A stretch of 64,000 nt of DNA, from contig CM070596.1 in the NCBI GenBank assembly GCA_036346395.1, positions 27,256,177 to 27,320,176 on the forward strand, given 5' to 3'. A program made the position numbers and the translations under genes. A model generated the notes under the pieces. It made no database searches and was not told the DNA's origin. It was given only the letters and a program-made list of their open reading frames with translations. Below, in pieces: positions 21,908 through 31,597 of the stretch (the first letter of the stretch is position 1; every line of letters starts with the position of its first letter). Source of the DNA: Hsuehochloa calcarea (taxonomy: Eukaryota > Streptophyta > Magnoliopsida > Poales > Poaceae).

Positions 21908-24062
21908 TGTAATACCCCGGAAATGGATCGGTAATTAGAGATTTAGTCGGAGGAGAAAAATGCAAAGAAAGGAATAGAAATTCTGAGAAAAATAGGGGGT
22001 TTTCCACTTTTATTCGACAACCTGGGCCGCGGGCCGCGGCCCAGGGGGAAGCCCATGTGTTTGGCCGGCCATAAGGGGGGAACCCCACCCCCAAAACCCT
22101 AGCCCCACTCCTCTTTTCCCCTTTCCCCCACTTGGAGCCGCCACTTCCACCTTCCCCTGCGCCAGCGCTTTTGTTCGTCAGATTTGGGTAAGTTCTGTAC
22201 GTTTTCTGATCTTCTCACCTCTTAGAAAGTTTTAGCTCTTGGTCTTAGCCTTCTTTTGGCACCGAGATCATCTGATTTGGAGTTACGGTTTAGGAGATAT
22301 GGTAGTTTTACCGCGACTGTCCAGGAGAGCTGACGTGATTTGGCAGATTTTCTTGTCGGGTCATTATGATTTATTTAGAGGCCGAATCTGGTATTGTCGT
22401 CTTCTAGAGTTTTGTTCCTGATGTCGTTATCTTTCTTTTGGCACCGAGATCACTAGATTCCGCCTTACGGTTTAGGAGATATGAATTTTTAATCGCGCGC
22501 TGTCCTGTCTGCCTGAGAATTTGGAACTGTCGTTTTGCCCCTCGGTTTTGATCTAGTTAGAGTCCGATTCAGAACTTCCACCCAACTAGGTTTTTGTAGC
22601 CCTTGAAAGTATCTTTCTGATTTGATAAAGATCATCTCAATTGGATCTGTATAGTAAAAGTTATGCCATGTTCTTTACTGCTGTGCTATATTCTGGACAG
22701 ATATCTGTCAGTTGTTTTCAACAGTTGTTTAGACCACTGGTTTGGCCGAATCAAAGAACCCCACCAACTAGAGTTTCGTAGCCTGTTACGTTAAGAGTAT
22801 TTGAGCACTGGTTTCAAGTCATTCGGAGTTACAGATATTTAATTACAATTTTTCTCGTACTGATGATCAGAAGGGCTGATATTGGCTGATTAGTTAATTT
22901 ATCATTTTGAGTTTTTGGTTACGTTGATTAGATAGAGGGTTATGGTAAAACGCTTGTAGCCACGTCATGTCTTGTTATTCTTATTTTGAATAAATATTTG
23001 TGTAGGCGTTGGGGGTGGAGTGGAGAAATTCCGTCGTTGCCTCCTAACTCGCCACAAATGGAAGGCAAGTACATGGTAGAGTGGTGAACAATGGGTTGTT
23101 CACCATGATCATTGTTGTTACTTATCATGCTATTTATTATGCTTTCGTTCAGCTTATTCTTATACATGATATTGATGACATTGAGTGAATGAGATTATGA
23201 TATTGAGATAACGAGGAGGAGATATTGAGTTAATGAGATGGAATATGTTGATGAATAAATAAAGATGTTGCATCGTTTACATTCATCATGGTAGGAGTTG
23301 CACGAGCAGTCGAGAAGAAAGTCATGTAACTATTCGGTGAGGTCGGTGAGAAAGATACATGACTAATCCGGAGTGCTCGTAATGAAATCCTACTTTGGTA
23401 GGGACTTCACGGAGTGAAGGATAGAGTGTGTCATCGACGGGTGAACACTCCGCTATACCAGGTCACCGTGATGAGATGCATATGAGCATGAGCATGTTGG
23501 TGCATTCGCACATCTAAGTAAATTGTTAAATTGTGCAACTTTACCTATATGGAATATGGCTTGTTTGTTTGAGAATGACAATGGTATTAACTAAATGGAT
23601 GATGATGATAACTTTGATTATGGTTAATAAACTATTGTTTATGGCTTTATTATGTATTTGCTGAGTCTTGGACTCATTCTTGCTCTATTGTTGTTTTTAG
23701 GTGACCAGTGATGACGTTTTATTCGGGAAGAGCTAGCGCACTTGGAATCATGCACTTCACCCAATTATTTGATTCATTGGACATGAGAAACTTTTAGAAT
23801 AACCTGAATATTTATATCTAGGACATGATGGTATTGAATAACCATAGATGCTTGGTTTATATTAATCTTGGTTTATTATTTTGCTGTGCTCCTAGGTCTA
23901 ATTTATCTATGATTGTCATAGTGTTATGCTTGTGTTAATGCGACCCGTGGATGGGTTTTAATGTTGTTATGCTTGCTGAAATTTTATAGTAAGTTGATGT
24001 AAATTAGATGGTTATAGTAGTTTAGTGGCATTCCAAGCTCAATGTTGGGCTGGGGTGTTACA
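21908..24062 (+). mobile_element. Solo LTR H (gypsy)
   Basis: A 2155-bp single LTR, TGTAATACCCCGGAAATGG to GGGGTGTTACA, inserted in the F 3' LTR with exact duplication ATTTG (21903-21907, 24063-24067). Its first 150 bp resemble LTR I, while its last 300 bp resemble LTR A (GCTCAATGTTGGGCTGGGG end), so it looks mosaic. It holds a perfect 12-bp inverted repeat CCTGGGCCGCGG/CCGCGGCCCAGG (22021-22045), an extended imperfect hairpin (23291-23393), a CTTCAC/GTGAAG stem, GAGTC-TTG-GACTC (23663-23675) and TTTAGGTGA (23696-23704). It has no coding sequence. Confidence 0.93.
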
Positions 24063-24354
24063 ATTTGATTATCTTTCCATATTGATAAAGAACACTGAAA
24101 TTTGACTCATAGAGTAAAAGTTATGTTATATTCTTCACTGTTGTTCCGATTGTCTGGACAGATGTCTGTCAGGCATTTTCAACTGCTGTTTAGTCAAATG
24201 TTTTGGCAGAATTAGGAAGTCTGGTCAACTATAGTTTTGTAGGTCTGCTCGTTAAGTTTCATTGGGCACTAGATTCATGTCGTTGCCTCGTAGCACGTCA
24301 CATCGCAGAAGGCGAGTACAATGTGTTAAGACATGATGATTTCTGTTGAATGTT

Positions 24355-24537
24355 GTTGATGCGATGTTACTTCTATGATCCCTGTTCATACCTCATGTTT
24401 TATAGTTGAATATTTTTGATGCGATGTTACTTCTATAATCCATGTTCATACTTCATGTTTTACAGTTGAATATTTTTGATGCGATGTTATTTCTATGATC
24501 CATGATTCAAACTTCATGATATTTATTCGTTCTTAGT
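24355..24537 (+). repeat. 60-bp tandem repeat, three copies
   Basis: Units begin at 24358, 24418 and 24478 (GATGCGATGTTA...). There is one more copy than in the 5' LTR of the same element. Confidence 0.88.
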
Positions 24538-25343
24538 TGATAATGCATTTGAATGAAAGAGGTGATACTCATTGCATATATTCATTCCATTCTTGCATTG
24601 TTCGTGTTCCATCCACGGGAGTGGAATAGTTAAAACCCATCAATTCGAGTATGGGCACGTAAGACCCACCATTCCAATGTGGGCAATTTCGGACACCCGT
24701 ATGAAACGTTATTCATACGGTGATTGGATCCCCAGACTTTGTTAAGTACGGGCTTAAGTGGGCACCAACGGGTGTGTCACTCGCTATACCGGTATGAGCA
24801 TGTGTACAGTCCCTTCCTTTCAATGCATCCATTCATTCCATTCATACTCGTAAGTGTTCAGAGATAAGTTCAGATTTCGTATTGAGATAGACTTGTTCAT
24901 AACCATGTATGTTCAATTGTTTACTATAATTGCTGTGTTTCGACTCATTCTTGCTTTCTGTATTTATTTAGATGATCGTTGATGGTGACTCTGTTGGGAG
25001 GGAGTAGACCGGCACGTTTCACACAGTTCACTATAATTTACTCTCATTAGTAATGTCGTCTATGTCTTTCATTTGTTAACCGAGGAACTGTAATAAATAA
25101 GTTTACTATTTCATGATATTTCCCTTTCTGTTAGGTTTTTCTTGTTAAATGATGCTAGTGGTTCACTTTAATTATTCCTTGATTATGTTTGATGAATTCA
25201 GTCTTTATTCCTGCCATGTTGCTATTAAAGTGGTCCCTACATATGCTTAGAAGAGATTCAGTTTAAATTCTTCCGCAATTTGGTTGTATGTTAGTTCATT
25301 TGGTAGCATCTTGTCTTCCGAATAGCCAGGGTGTTACAGGAAA

Positions 25344-25608
25344 CTAGGTGATTCATCTCTTAATTTCAGGTAAGAGGGTCTTGTAATCAATTTTCCTTTG
25401 GCACAAGTAGAGCACATGAAATTTTCAGGTCCAAGAAAGTCTATAGTTTTTATGTTATGGCCAATAGAATTATTAATAACTTTTTTCATCATACCGAAAC
25501 CAGGATGACTCAGACGGTCATGCCAGATCTTAAAATTTTCTAGGTGTTTAACAATAGTTTTCATCGCAGCATAAATTCATATTTTATATATGTACAGTAC
25601 AATCCTCG
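25344..25608 (-). pseudogene. pol: Copia GAG-pre-integrase / integrase zinc region, element C
   Basis: Minus-strand open frame 25334-25564. It has KIWHDRLSHPGFGMMKKVIN (the His of the H...H part), then FMCSTCAKGKLITRPSYLK, whose CX2C completes the HHCC zinc site that starts copia integrases. The integrase core continues across the F insertion at 12991. The family role is cDNA end binding. The short stretch 25565-25608 links it to protease and contains an in-frame break. Confidence 0.88.
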
Positions 25609-26016
25609 TCAGAAAGATGGAAGTTTTTTTTCTTCTTGCTTGTGGTATCCATTAGACTTAATCATGAGTAGGTATTTTGTACCATTCTCTTGGTCTTTTT
25701 CTATGTGAAATGCGTTCAGATGAATGTGTTCAAAACTGAGGAGGGTACGTTTAGATTTGGGATACAAAAGAGCATCCTCGACTGTTATACATGTACCCAT
25801 AGGGAGAACTATGATGGTCCTTCCAGTGCCGACTATGAGAGCATCTCTTCCGGTAATGCTCATGATATTCCTAATTTTCTTAGTTAATGTCTGAAAGTAT
25901 TTAGTTTGCCAAAAAATATAATTAGTGGTACAGCTGTCTACAAGATAGATTTCCTCTTCTGCCATTGGATCATACCGGGTTGTTCTGTACTTAAAACATG
26001 ATTTATAATCAAACAA
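25609..26016 (-). pseudogene. pol: Copia protease remnant, element C
   Basis: A 135-codon minus-strand frame with a copia protease pattern: IYLVDSCTTNYIFWQTKYF, ISGRD-like SITGRDALIVGTGRTIIVLP, then TCITVEDALLYPKSKRTLLS. The active-site Asp-Ser-Gly reads Asp-Ser-Cys, so the key Gly is missing. The frame is otherwise continuous. By family it would process the gag-pol polyprotein. It sits between gag zinc knuckle and GAG-pre-integrase as expected. Confidence 0.85.
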
Positions 26017-26229
26017 TTACTCAACAAGGAATATAGTTCAAAATAAAATAGAACAAGCATAAACCAATAAGATAATGAATTGAATTAATATGGAAAAATA
26101 ACAATGCCAATAGTTCAGCCTAAGCAAATAATGAAAGATAAATGCTCAACATGAGCATGAATAAAACAATGTTCATTGTGAACTGAAACTAAACTGATAT
26201 GCAAAAAATCATCTAAGGAAACTAATTCA

Positions 26230-27047
26230 TGTCTCCAAATGGATCCTAGCTATCCTTATGAAGGTCTAGGATCTCCAACCCAAGAAGATCTTCATGATCC
26301 ACAGAGGTGCCTTCTTCCTAAGGCGCATAGTCAAGAATCATGTAATCATTCTTCTCACTATCTTGGCTAGGAGACGATCCAGTCAGAGCGGGCCGAGCAA
26401 TGAAGTGAGCCTCAACTTTGATCCCCTAAGTCTTCATGACTCTACCCATGGATTGCATCTAGCTATTCACCAAATGTTGCAGGGTGCGGTAAGTGCGCGA
26501 CCAATGGCTAGTGCAACCGCATCTGAAGTACGTTTGGGGAGGATGAGCAGTCTTGCTTCCTGATTCTTTCTTTTGCGCCTCCCCATACCTACTCCTCTAC
26601 CATGGGGTTTACCCCTACCTCTCTGCATCCTAACCTTCTTCCATTTGCCACTATTCTGTTTTGGACCTTTTTCACGGTCCTAGCTTTTTCTATCCCGCTG
26701 AGCATTTTCGTGTGCTTCAGGCACAGCCATCGTCCCAGTGGGACGTATCTAATGGTTTTCCATCATAAGTTCTGCATGATTCTCTGCTTCCAACAGAGTG
26801 TACATTAGCTCGGAGTACTTCAAGTACTTCACATTGCGGTACTGTTGTTGTAGTATCCACATATTGGAGTGGAAGGTGCACAATATCTTCTCTATCATAT
26901 AGGCTTCTATAACTGCCTAGTTATAAAACCTTAATTTAGAGATAAGTTTGTGCATAACAGAGTTGTATGCTACCACGTTCTAAAAATCCTGAGATCGCAA
27001 GTTATTCCATTCTCGTTGTGCTTCTAGAAGAAGGATAAATCTCTGCT
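26230..27047 (-). pseudogene. gag: Copia gag C-terminal part with zinc knuckle, element C
   Basis: Minus-strand gag remnant with several stops. Near 26900-26760 it reads through a gag C-terminal domain (MWILQQQYRNVKYLKYSEL, then LLEAENHAELMMENH). A basic linker follows (MQRGRGKPHGRGVGMGRRKR, about 26575-26635), and then a degraded zinc knuckle at about 26485-26540, RCGCTSHWSRTYR, where the first and last Cys are Phe and Tyr. The N-terminal part of the same gag lies at 38786-39059 beyond gypsy B. The plus-strand frames at 26294-26808 are shadows. The stretch 26017-26230 shows no clear coding. Confidence 0.75.
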
Positions 27048-27188
27048 GGTTGTGTAATACTTCAATTTATTCTAAGAAAGGAAGCGTTCAAAAGAGAGAT
27101 TAGACATAAGAAAAAGTGGATTTCTGCCGTTCTTTGGCAACCTGGGCCTGGGGCCTTAGCCCAGGAGGCCTATGAGGGGCCGGCCACC

Positions 27189-27195
27189 TATAAAA
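27189..27195 (+). promoter_or_regulatory. TATA box, gypsy B 5' LTR
   Basis: TATAAAA lies 137 bp into the LTR. The 3' LTR has it at 36510-36516. Confidence 0.7.
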
Positions 27196-27390
27196 GGAGG
27201 GGGGGAAACCCTAGCCGCTACTTTACCTACAGTAGCACTACCACTATAGTGCTGCTACAGTAAACATCCTCCCCCTTGCATTCCATTGCTTTTCCCCTCC
27301 CTCTTGGTGGTGCTCTGCCATTACTGTCGGACAAGGAGAAAGGTGGAGGAGAGGGAGGCGAAGGGGAGAGGAGAATGTTGCGGGGATTTC

Positions 27391-27640
27391 TGTAATACCC
27401 CAGCCTGCTCGTAGCGTGGCCCATGTGGCCCATGAGGAGTTGTGTGGTGGGATTAGTCTCACATTGCTTGTCTCAAGTGAGTTGTAGTAGTATATAATGC
27501 CTGTTGGATCCAAACATAGCACCTCCGGGTTAACCCTTTTACACGAAGCGAGGACGAAAGTGTAAGTGAGGTGCTATGTGTAGGCGGGTCCGCCCCATGG
27601 TGGGCTGGGCATTGAGCCGATTTTGCGTCAGGGTGTTACA
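27391..27640 (+). repeat. 5' LTR of TRIM J
   Basis: Starts TGTAATACCCCAG, ends AGGGTGTTACA. TATATAA is at 27491-27497. A long hairpin (12-bp ACATAGCACCTC at 27514-27525 with GAGGTGCTATGT at 27568-27579) follows directly. Inside it are a second stem TTACAC/GTGTAA (27539-27544, 27560-27565) and the 10-bp palindrome GGGTTAACCC (27527-27536). Confidence 0.93.
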
Positions 27641-27642
27641 GA

Positions 27643-27654
27643 TGGTATCAGAGC
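27643..27654 (+). other. Primer binding site, TRIM J
   Basis: TGGTATCAGAGC, identical to the sites of A and B and complementary to the initiator tRNA-Met 3' end. Confidence 0.92.
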
Positions 27655-27850
27655 ATCAACCTTCGCTGCATAGGCGTGTGCGGGACAGGGGCGCGGGCAT
27701 ATGGCGCATGGCACATGTGGGCCCGGAGTGGACACATGGCATGGCATATGTGCCGGCACTGGACGCACGGACGTGTACCGAGGGGTGGTTCTGGGCATTT
27801 GCCGCATATGCGGTATGCTGTCGAGGACGTCAGCCCTTGAGGAGGGTGAA

Positions 27851-28099
27851 TGTAATACCCAGCCTGCGCGTAGCATGGCCCATGTGGCCCATGAAGAGTT
27901 GTGTGGTGCGATTAGTCCCACATTGCTTATCTCAAGTGAGTTGTAGTAGTATATAATGCCTGTTGGATCCAAACATAGCACCTCCGGGTTAACCCTTTTA
28001 CACGAAGCGAGGACGAATGTGTAAGTGAGGTGCTATGTGTGGGCGGGTCCGCCCCATGGTGGGCTGGGCATTGAGCCGATTTTGGGTCAGGGTGTTACA
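27851..28099 (+). repeat. 3' LTR of TRIM J
   Basis: A 249-bp copy of the 5' LTR with TATATAA at 27950-27956 and the same 12-bp hairpin arms at 27973-27984 and 28027-28038, both unchanged. The about ten differences between the copies all fall outside these arms. Confidence 0.93.
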
Positions 28100-29256
28100 A
28101 TTTCATTGAATTCTCACATGTCTTCTAGGGTAATGATCATCACCCCGCTGTTTGGAGCCGATTTGATCTTTAATTGGTATCGATTAGAGAATTGCTGAAC
28201 TACTGCGATTAGAATCAATAATTTGTACTATGCTTGCTCTCCAGTTTTCCCATAGTTAAATTCCGAATTCGAGGTTAGTATCTCCTAGAGATTTGTGGGG
28301 TATGTTCTCAGCTTTCCATAGAGTCTAAGATCACCCAATTCACAGTTGTATTTTGGGAGATACGTTTGTTTTTTACTGCCGTCTAGAAACACCGATGAGA
28401 TTACAACAGTCGTCTTATTTAATAGAATAGGTTTACATAGTGGCCTCTTCAAGGGGTCTCCCAACACAACTTTCGTATGAAATTTTATTAGCTTTCTAGA
28501 TTGATAAAGATTAAGAATTTTGGTTCAGTCATTTGAAAGATATGGATTTTTCTTGTATCGTTGTTCCTTCAGTCTGTCACATTCTGACATCAAGTGTTCA
28601 ACTGTCAATTAAATTATGTTAATTGCAGAATTAGAGAATCTCACCAACTACGTTATTGTAGATAATTTTAGTATCTTTCCAGAGAGTCCTAGACCATTGA
28701 ATTTGGACGTACCAAATAAAAGTTACAAAATTCCCAATCAGTAATACCGAAGATGACAAAATGATATTCGGGATTAAAATCAAAGGTTCAGATAGGGTAG
28801 TTTGATCTTTCGGTCACCTGATAAGTTGTAGCCATGCTTGTATAGATTCCAGGAAAATTGGATTAATAAATTTTGGAGTTTTGACTGAAAAGTTATGGAT
28901 TTTCCTTTACCAGCTGTCTGTTTGGACAGATTGTGACTTGGAGTGCATCAGTTAAGTTCTGGTTGCGATTACGACTGATTGACTTTATCTTGTCCATTGT
29001 TGTGCCGTGCACTTTTTGAATACTTTACGGTTGCCAGGTGCTGGTGAGCACCGGGGTAGAAGGCTTCCCGTCGTCATTGTTCCTCTCACGGATGAGGCAA
29101 GTACAAATAGTCTTGAGTGAATTGGTTTGCATCGTTCACAATAATGCCATGGTTTACTTATGAGATTTGCTTCTATGCTAATGTCATTGAATATTATACT
29201 CTCATGATGGAATGAGATTGTAAATGTCAAATTGCATCATGGTATTCATTCTTGAA

Positions 29257-29405
29257 CCTTGGACTACGTGGTAGCCAAGGGTTGTTTCTTTTGAGGTCCC
29301 CATCATACATTGGATGGGCATGAGGTCCCCGTCATGTATTGGACGGGCATGGGTCCCCACAATCATAGAGTGTGGGCTTTAGGTCCCTGTGCCTATGGGC
29401 ACAGG
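29257..29405 (+). repeat. Array of five hairpins in B 5' LTR
   Basis: First CCTTGG/CCAAGG with an inner CTAC/GTAG (29257-29280). Then come four units at 28-30-bp spacing, each opening GTCCC and closing GGC. Their stems are CCCATC/GATGGG (29299, 29313), CCCGTC/GACGGG (29328, 29342), CCCACA/TGTGGG (29356, 29371) and CCTGTGCC/GGCACAGG (29386, 29398). Stem sequences differ from unit to unit but pair each time. A degraded copy is in the 3' LTR at 37877-38035. Confidence 0.85.
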
Positions 29406-30262
29406 CTTGGGTATGCATCTATGGATGCACTACTCGACATTACTGGTAATTGTAAAGAAGAGAAAGACAAAGCATTCATGTCATATGCATTGCATTCCAG
29501 TGTTAGAAATTTATTTATGGTTCCTTGCTGTTGTTCATGTGATGAATTGATATCCTTGTTGGTTACTCATGATGTTGTGTTTTTTTAACCCCGTTGTGCT
29601 TTGCTTAGTCATGGACTCACACTTGTTGTTGTTTTCTTTTAGGTACCTTTCGAGGCAATGACATGCATGGGAAGGGGTAGATTGGTGCACTTCACTTATA
29701 TTTACTCATGGCAAATAAATTAGATCGTTTACCCAAGTCTCCTATTTTTGCTAGTACTTTTATGTTTCGGACTGAGTTCACCCTTCACGGTGATGGATTT
29801 ATTTATTCTCATAGTAGCCAAGAATTATGGCAGATGTTTCAGTTGATGCTTTAATATTAGCTTTTGATTTGTTAGTTTCATTTGATAGAATAACATGAAC
29901 GCCTTGATTAGCTTTACTCCTCAGTTTTCTGGCTAGTCTTGATGATTTAGACTTAATGGTTAAGGAGCTACTCACGTTATGTTCTCTTTTCCCTTTTAGT
30001 TCAGCGTGAATGAGAAATAGCTTGAGCTATGCCTAAGTTTTCATTAGTTGACTTGTGGTAGTCATATTCCGGTCTATTTGAAGCTTGTGTTAGTTCTTGT
30101 TGATTTAAATTAAGTCATTCGTAGTTGTATGTTTTACTAAAAAATTGAGAGACCATGTGAGTAGTGTTCCCTTGCGAGTGATGAGTATTTGATGCTGTGT
30201 TGAAAAGTTTGTGATTGGATTCATTGCCGTTCTTGCTGCTGCGGTGTGTTTACATCAGATCG

Positions 30263-30510
30263 CGGAACTTCCGTTTCTGGAATGCGGAAGTTCCGATAAT
30301 CGGAACTTCCGCACTGGGAACGCGGAACTTCCGATTATCCTGACAAATGTGTTCTGTTGTGGAAATGTGCGGAACTTCCGCACTGGGAACACGGAACTTC
30401 CGATTATCCTGACAAGTGTGTTCTGTTTTGATGGTGTGCGGAACTTCCACCCTGGGAGTGCGGACGTTCCGATAATCGGAACTTCCGCCATGGTAAGTGC
30501 GGAACTTCCG
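30263..30510. repeat. Palindrome cluster 1 in LTR K
   Basis: Perfect CGGAA-C/G-TTCCG 11-mers at 30263, 30285, 30301, 30323, 30370, 30392, 30477 and 30500, plus variants at about 30439 and 30461. They lie in U3 upstream of the TATA box, with spacers such as ATTATCCTGACAA repeated. Confidence 0.92.
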
Positions 30511-30898
30511 ATTGTGCGCAGAACTGTGCAGAGAGGGCATAGTTTTGATTTTGAGTTGTGAATGAATTTGAGTTAAATGCAAATGATGATTCTATTATCT
30601 TGAGCAATGCTATGTGATGTGTTTCTTGTCTGTGCTGGTTGCAGGGCATCGAGGTAGAGTCGTGGCGAGACACGTGGAGACCGGACTAGACGCAGGCGGT
30701 GTTGAGGTCAGAACGGTAAAGATGTGTCGAAGACGGCGTGTACTCGAGGCGGTTGCGAGTCGTGGACAATAAGGAATGCGGGACCTTCCAGAAGGTGCAC
30801 TAGGGGCGAAAGGGTAATTTCGCAAGGCGGCACAAGTGGAAGCGGGATCCGTTAGGGTTTAGCCGGCGTAACGGGTTGGAGACCCGTTAGCCAAGGGC

Positions 30899-30906
30899 TA
30901 TAAATA
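30899..30906 (+). promoter_or_regulatory. TATA box, LTR K
   Basis: TATAAATA preceded by GGGC, between the two palindrome clusters. This is the likely promoter of the former copia element. Confidence 0.75.
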
Positions 30907-31488
30907 GAGGTGAACCCCTGGTTGTTTTGGTGACTTTTCGAGAAAAAGAGATTAGGGTTAGCTTTAGCTAAAGAGCTTTTGGAGAGGTTGTTTTGCTTTT
31001 TGGCTTTGGTTGTTGAGATGGAGAGGATGAACTGAAATTTATGTAATCTTTCCTCTGTGTTTACCTATGTAATCTTTGACTCCTAGCAATGAAATCTATG
31101 AGGTTTTGTTTCCTTGTTTATGCCTCTTTTCTTCTCTCTGTTCCTATGTTGAATATCTAGGGTTTTGGTGAAACTCTTGATTTCTCTTATGAGATGGCAT
31201 GAAACTTGATATCTAGAGTCTTATGGATATTGCTAACATATCCTCAAAGTTTCATGAGCCAAGAATCTAAGAATCTTGCGAATTGTGGTTTTTGGTCTTT
31301 CTTGCCAAATATTCAAGAAATCCGATTTTGCTTTGATTAATGGATCTTTGTCTGCGATTCTTCTCAATGAGGTCAAGATGTTGTTTAGGATGATGTCCTG
31401 TGAGACTTGACCCTAGAAGAGCATCAACTAGTTAGTATTTCGGATTTTTGGCAAATTCCAGTGCGTGCTGTTCTTCGGTCAGGACAAT

Positions 31489-31597
31489 CGGAACTTCCAT
31501 TTTGTACAAGGCGGAACTACCGCTGGCGGAACGTCCGCACTGGAAGACCGGAACTACCGCAGTGCGGAACTACCGCTAGGTAGAATCGGAACATCCG
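31489..31597. repeat. Palindrome cluster 2 in LTR K
   Basis: Six 11-mers of the CGGAAC-type at 31489, 31512, 31527, 31549, 31565 and 31587. Most have one changed arm base (CTACCG, CGTCCG, CATCCG). The cluster is near the LTR 3' end. Confidence 0.88.

Larger units (their letters stand above)
12992..25338 (+). mobile_element. Gypsy element F, apparently non-autonomous, with two nested solo LTRs
   Basis: A 12.3-kb LTR element with target duplication GGAAA (12987-12991, 25339-25343), a tRNA-Met-type primer site and a polypurine tract. Its interior has no gag, protease, RT or RNase H. Only a short 3' pol fragment (integrase tail and chromodomain) remains at about 20690-20980. Without solo LTRs I and H the internal region is about 4 kb. 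The layout resembles large non-autonomous retrotransposon derivatives that depend on enzymes of a relative (inference). The LTRs belong to the same TGTAATACCCCGGAA group as H, I, X and D. Confidence 0.88.
21063..25338 (+). repeat. 3' LTR of gypsy F, split by solo LTR H
   Basis: The LTR runs 21063-21907 and 24063-25338 and is interrupted by H. It ends CCAGGGTGTTACA at 25338. It has a CTGGTGCTGCTCC-rich U3 with a 300-bp stretch missing from the 5' copy, three 60-bp tandem repeats, the hairpin array (about 24607-24720), ATACCGGTAT (24786-24795) and a mutated acceptor motif TTTAGATGA (about 24968). The open frames at 21139-21596 lie in GC-rich U3 and are not genes. Confidence 0.9.
25339..27052 (-). 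mobile_element. Copia element C, segment 2 (gag end to integrase start)
   Basis: Middle piece of copia C, bounded by gypsy F on the left (GGAAA) and gypsy B on the right (GGTTG, 27048-27052). Read on the minus strand it contains the end of gag, protease and the GAG-pre-integrase domain, in copia order and collinear with the pieces at 11570 and 38786. Confidence 0.87.
27391..28099 (+). mobile_element. TRIM J: 709-bp miniature LTR retrotransposon
   Basis: Two LTRs of 250 and 249 bp (27391-27640, 27851-28099) flank 210 bp of interior. A TGGTATCAGAGC primer site lies two bases after the first LTR, and a purine tract (GAGGAGGGTGAA) ends at 27850. The exact duplication ATTTC (27386-27390, 28100-28104) proves insertion into the B 5' LTR. 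The LTRs differ at about ten positions (roughly 96% identical). There is no coding capacity, so reverse transcription and integration must have been supplied in trans. It is not Cassandra-like: I see no 5S rRNA promoter sequence. The plus-strand open frame at 27576-27956 spans LTR and interior and is not a gene. Confidence 0.95.

Noticed and set aside
27576..27956. 126-codon frame inside the TRIM as a captured gene
   Set aside because: It runs from the first LTR through the interior into the second LTR. Only about half is interior, and no domain is seen.
27391..28099. Possible Cassandra-type TRIM
   Set aside because: Cassandra LTRs carry a 5S rRNA-derived promoter. No such text is visible here.
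30263..30510. Regularly repeated short palindromes resembling a CRISPR array
   Set aside because: The repeats are 11 bp, spacing is irregular, the spacers repeat, and they lie inside a plant copia LTR with TATA box and target duplication.
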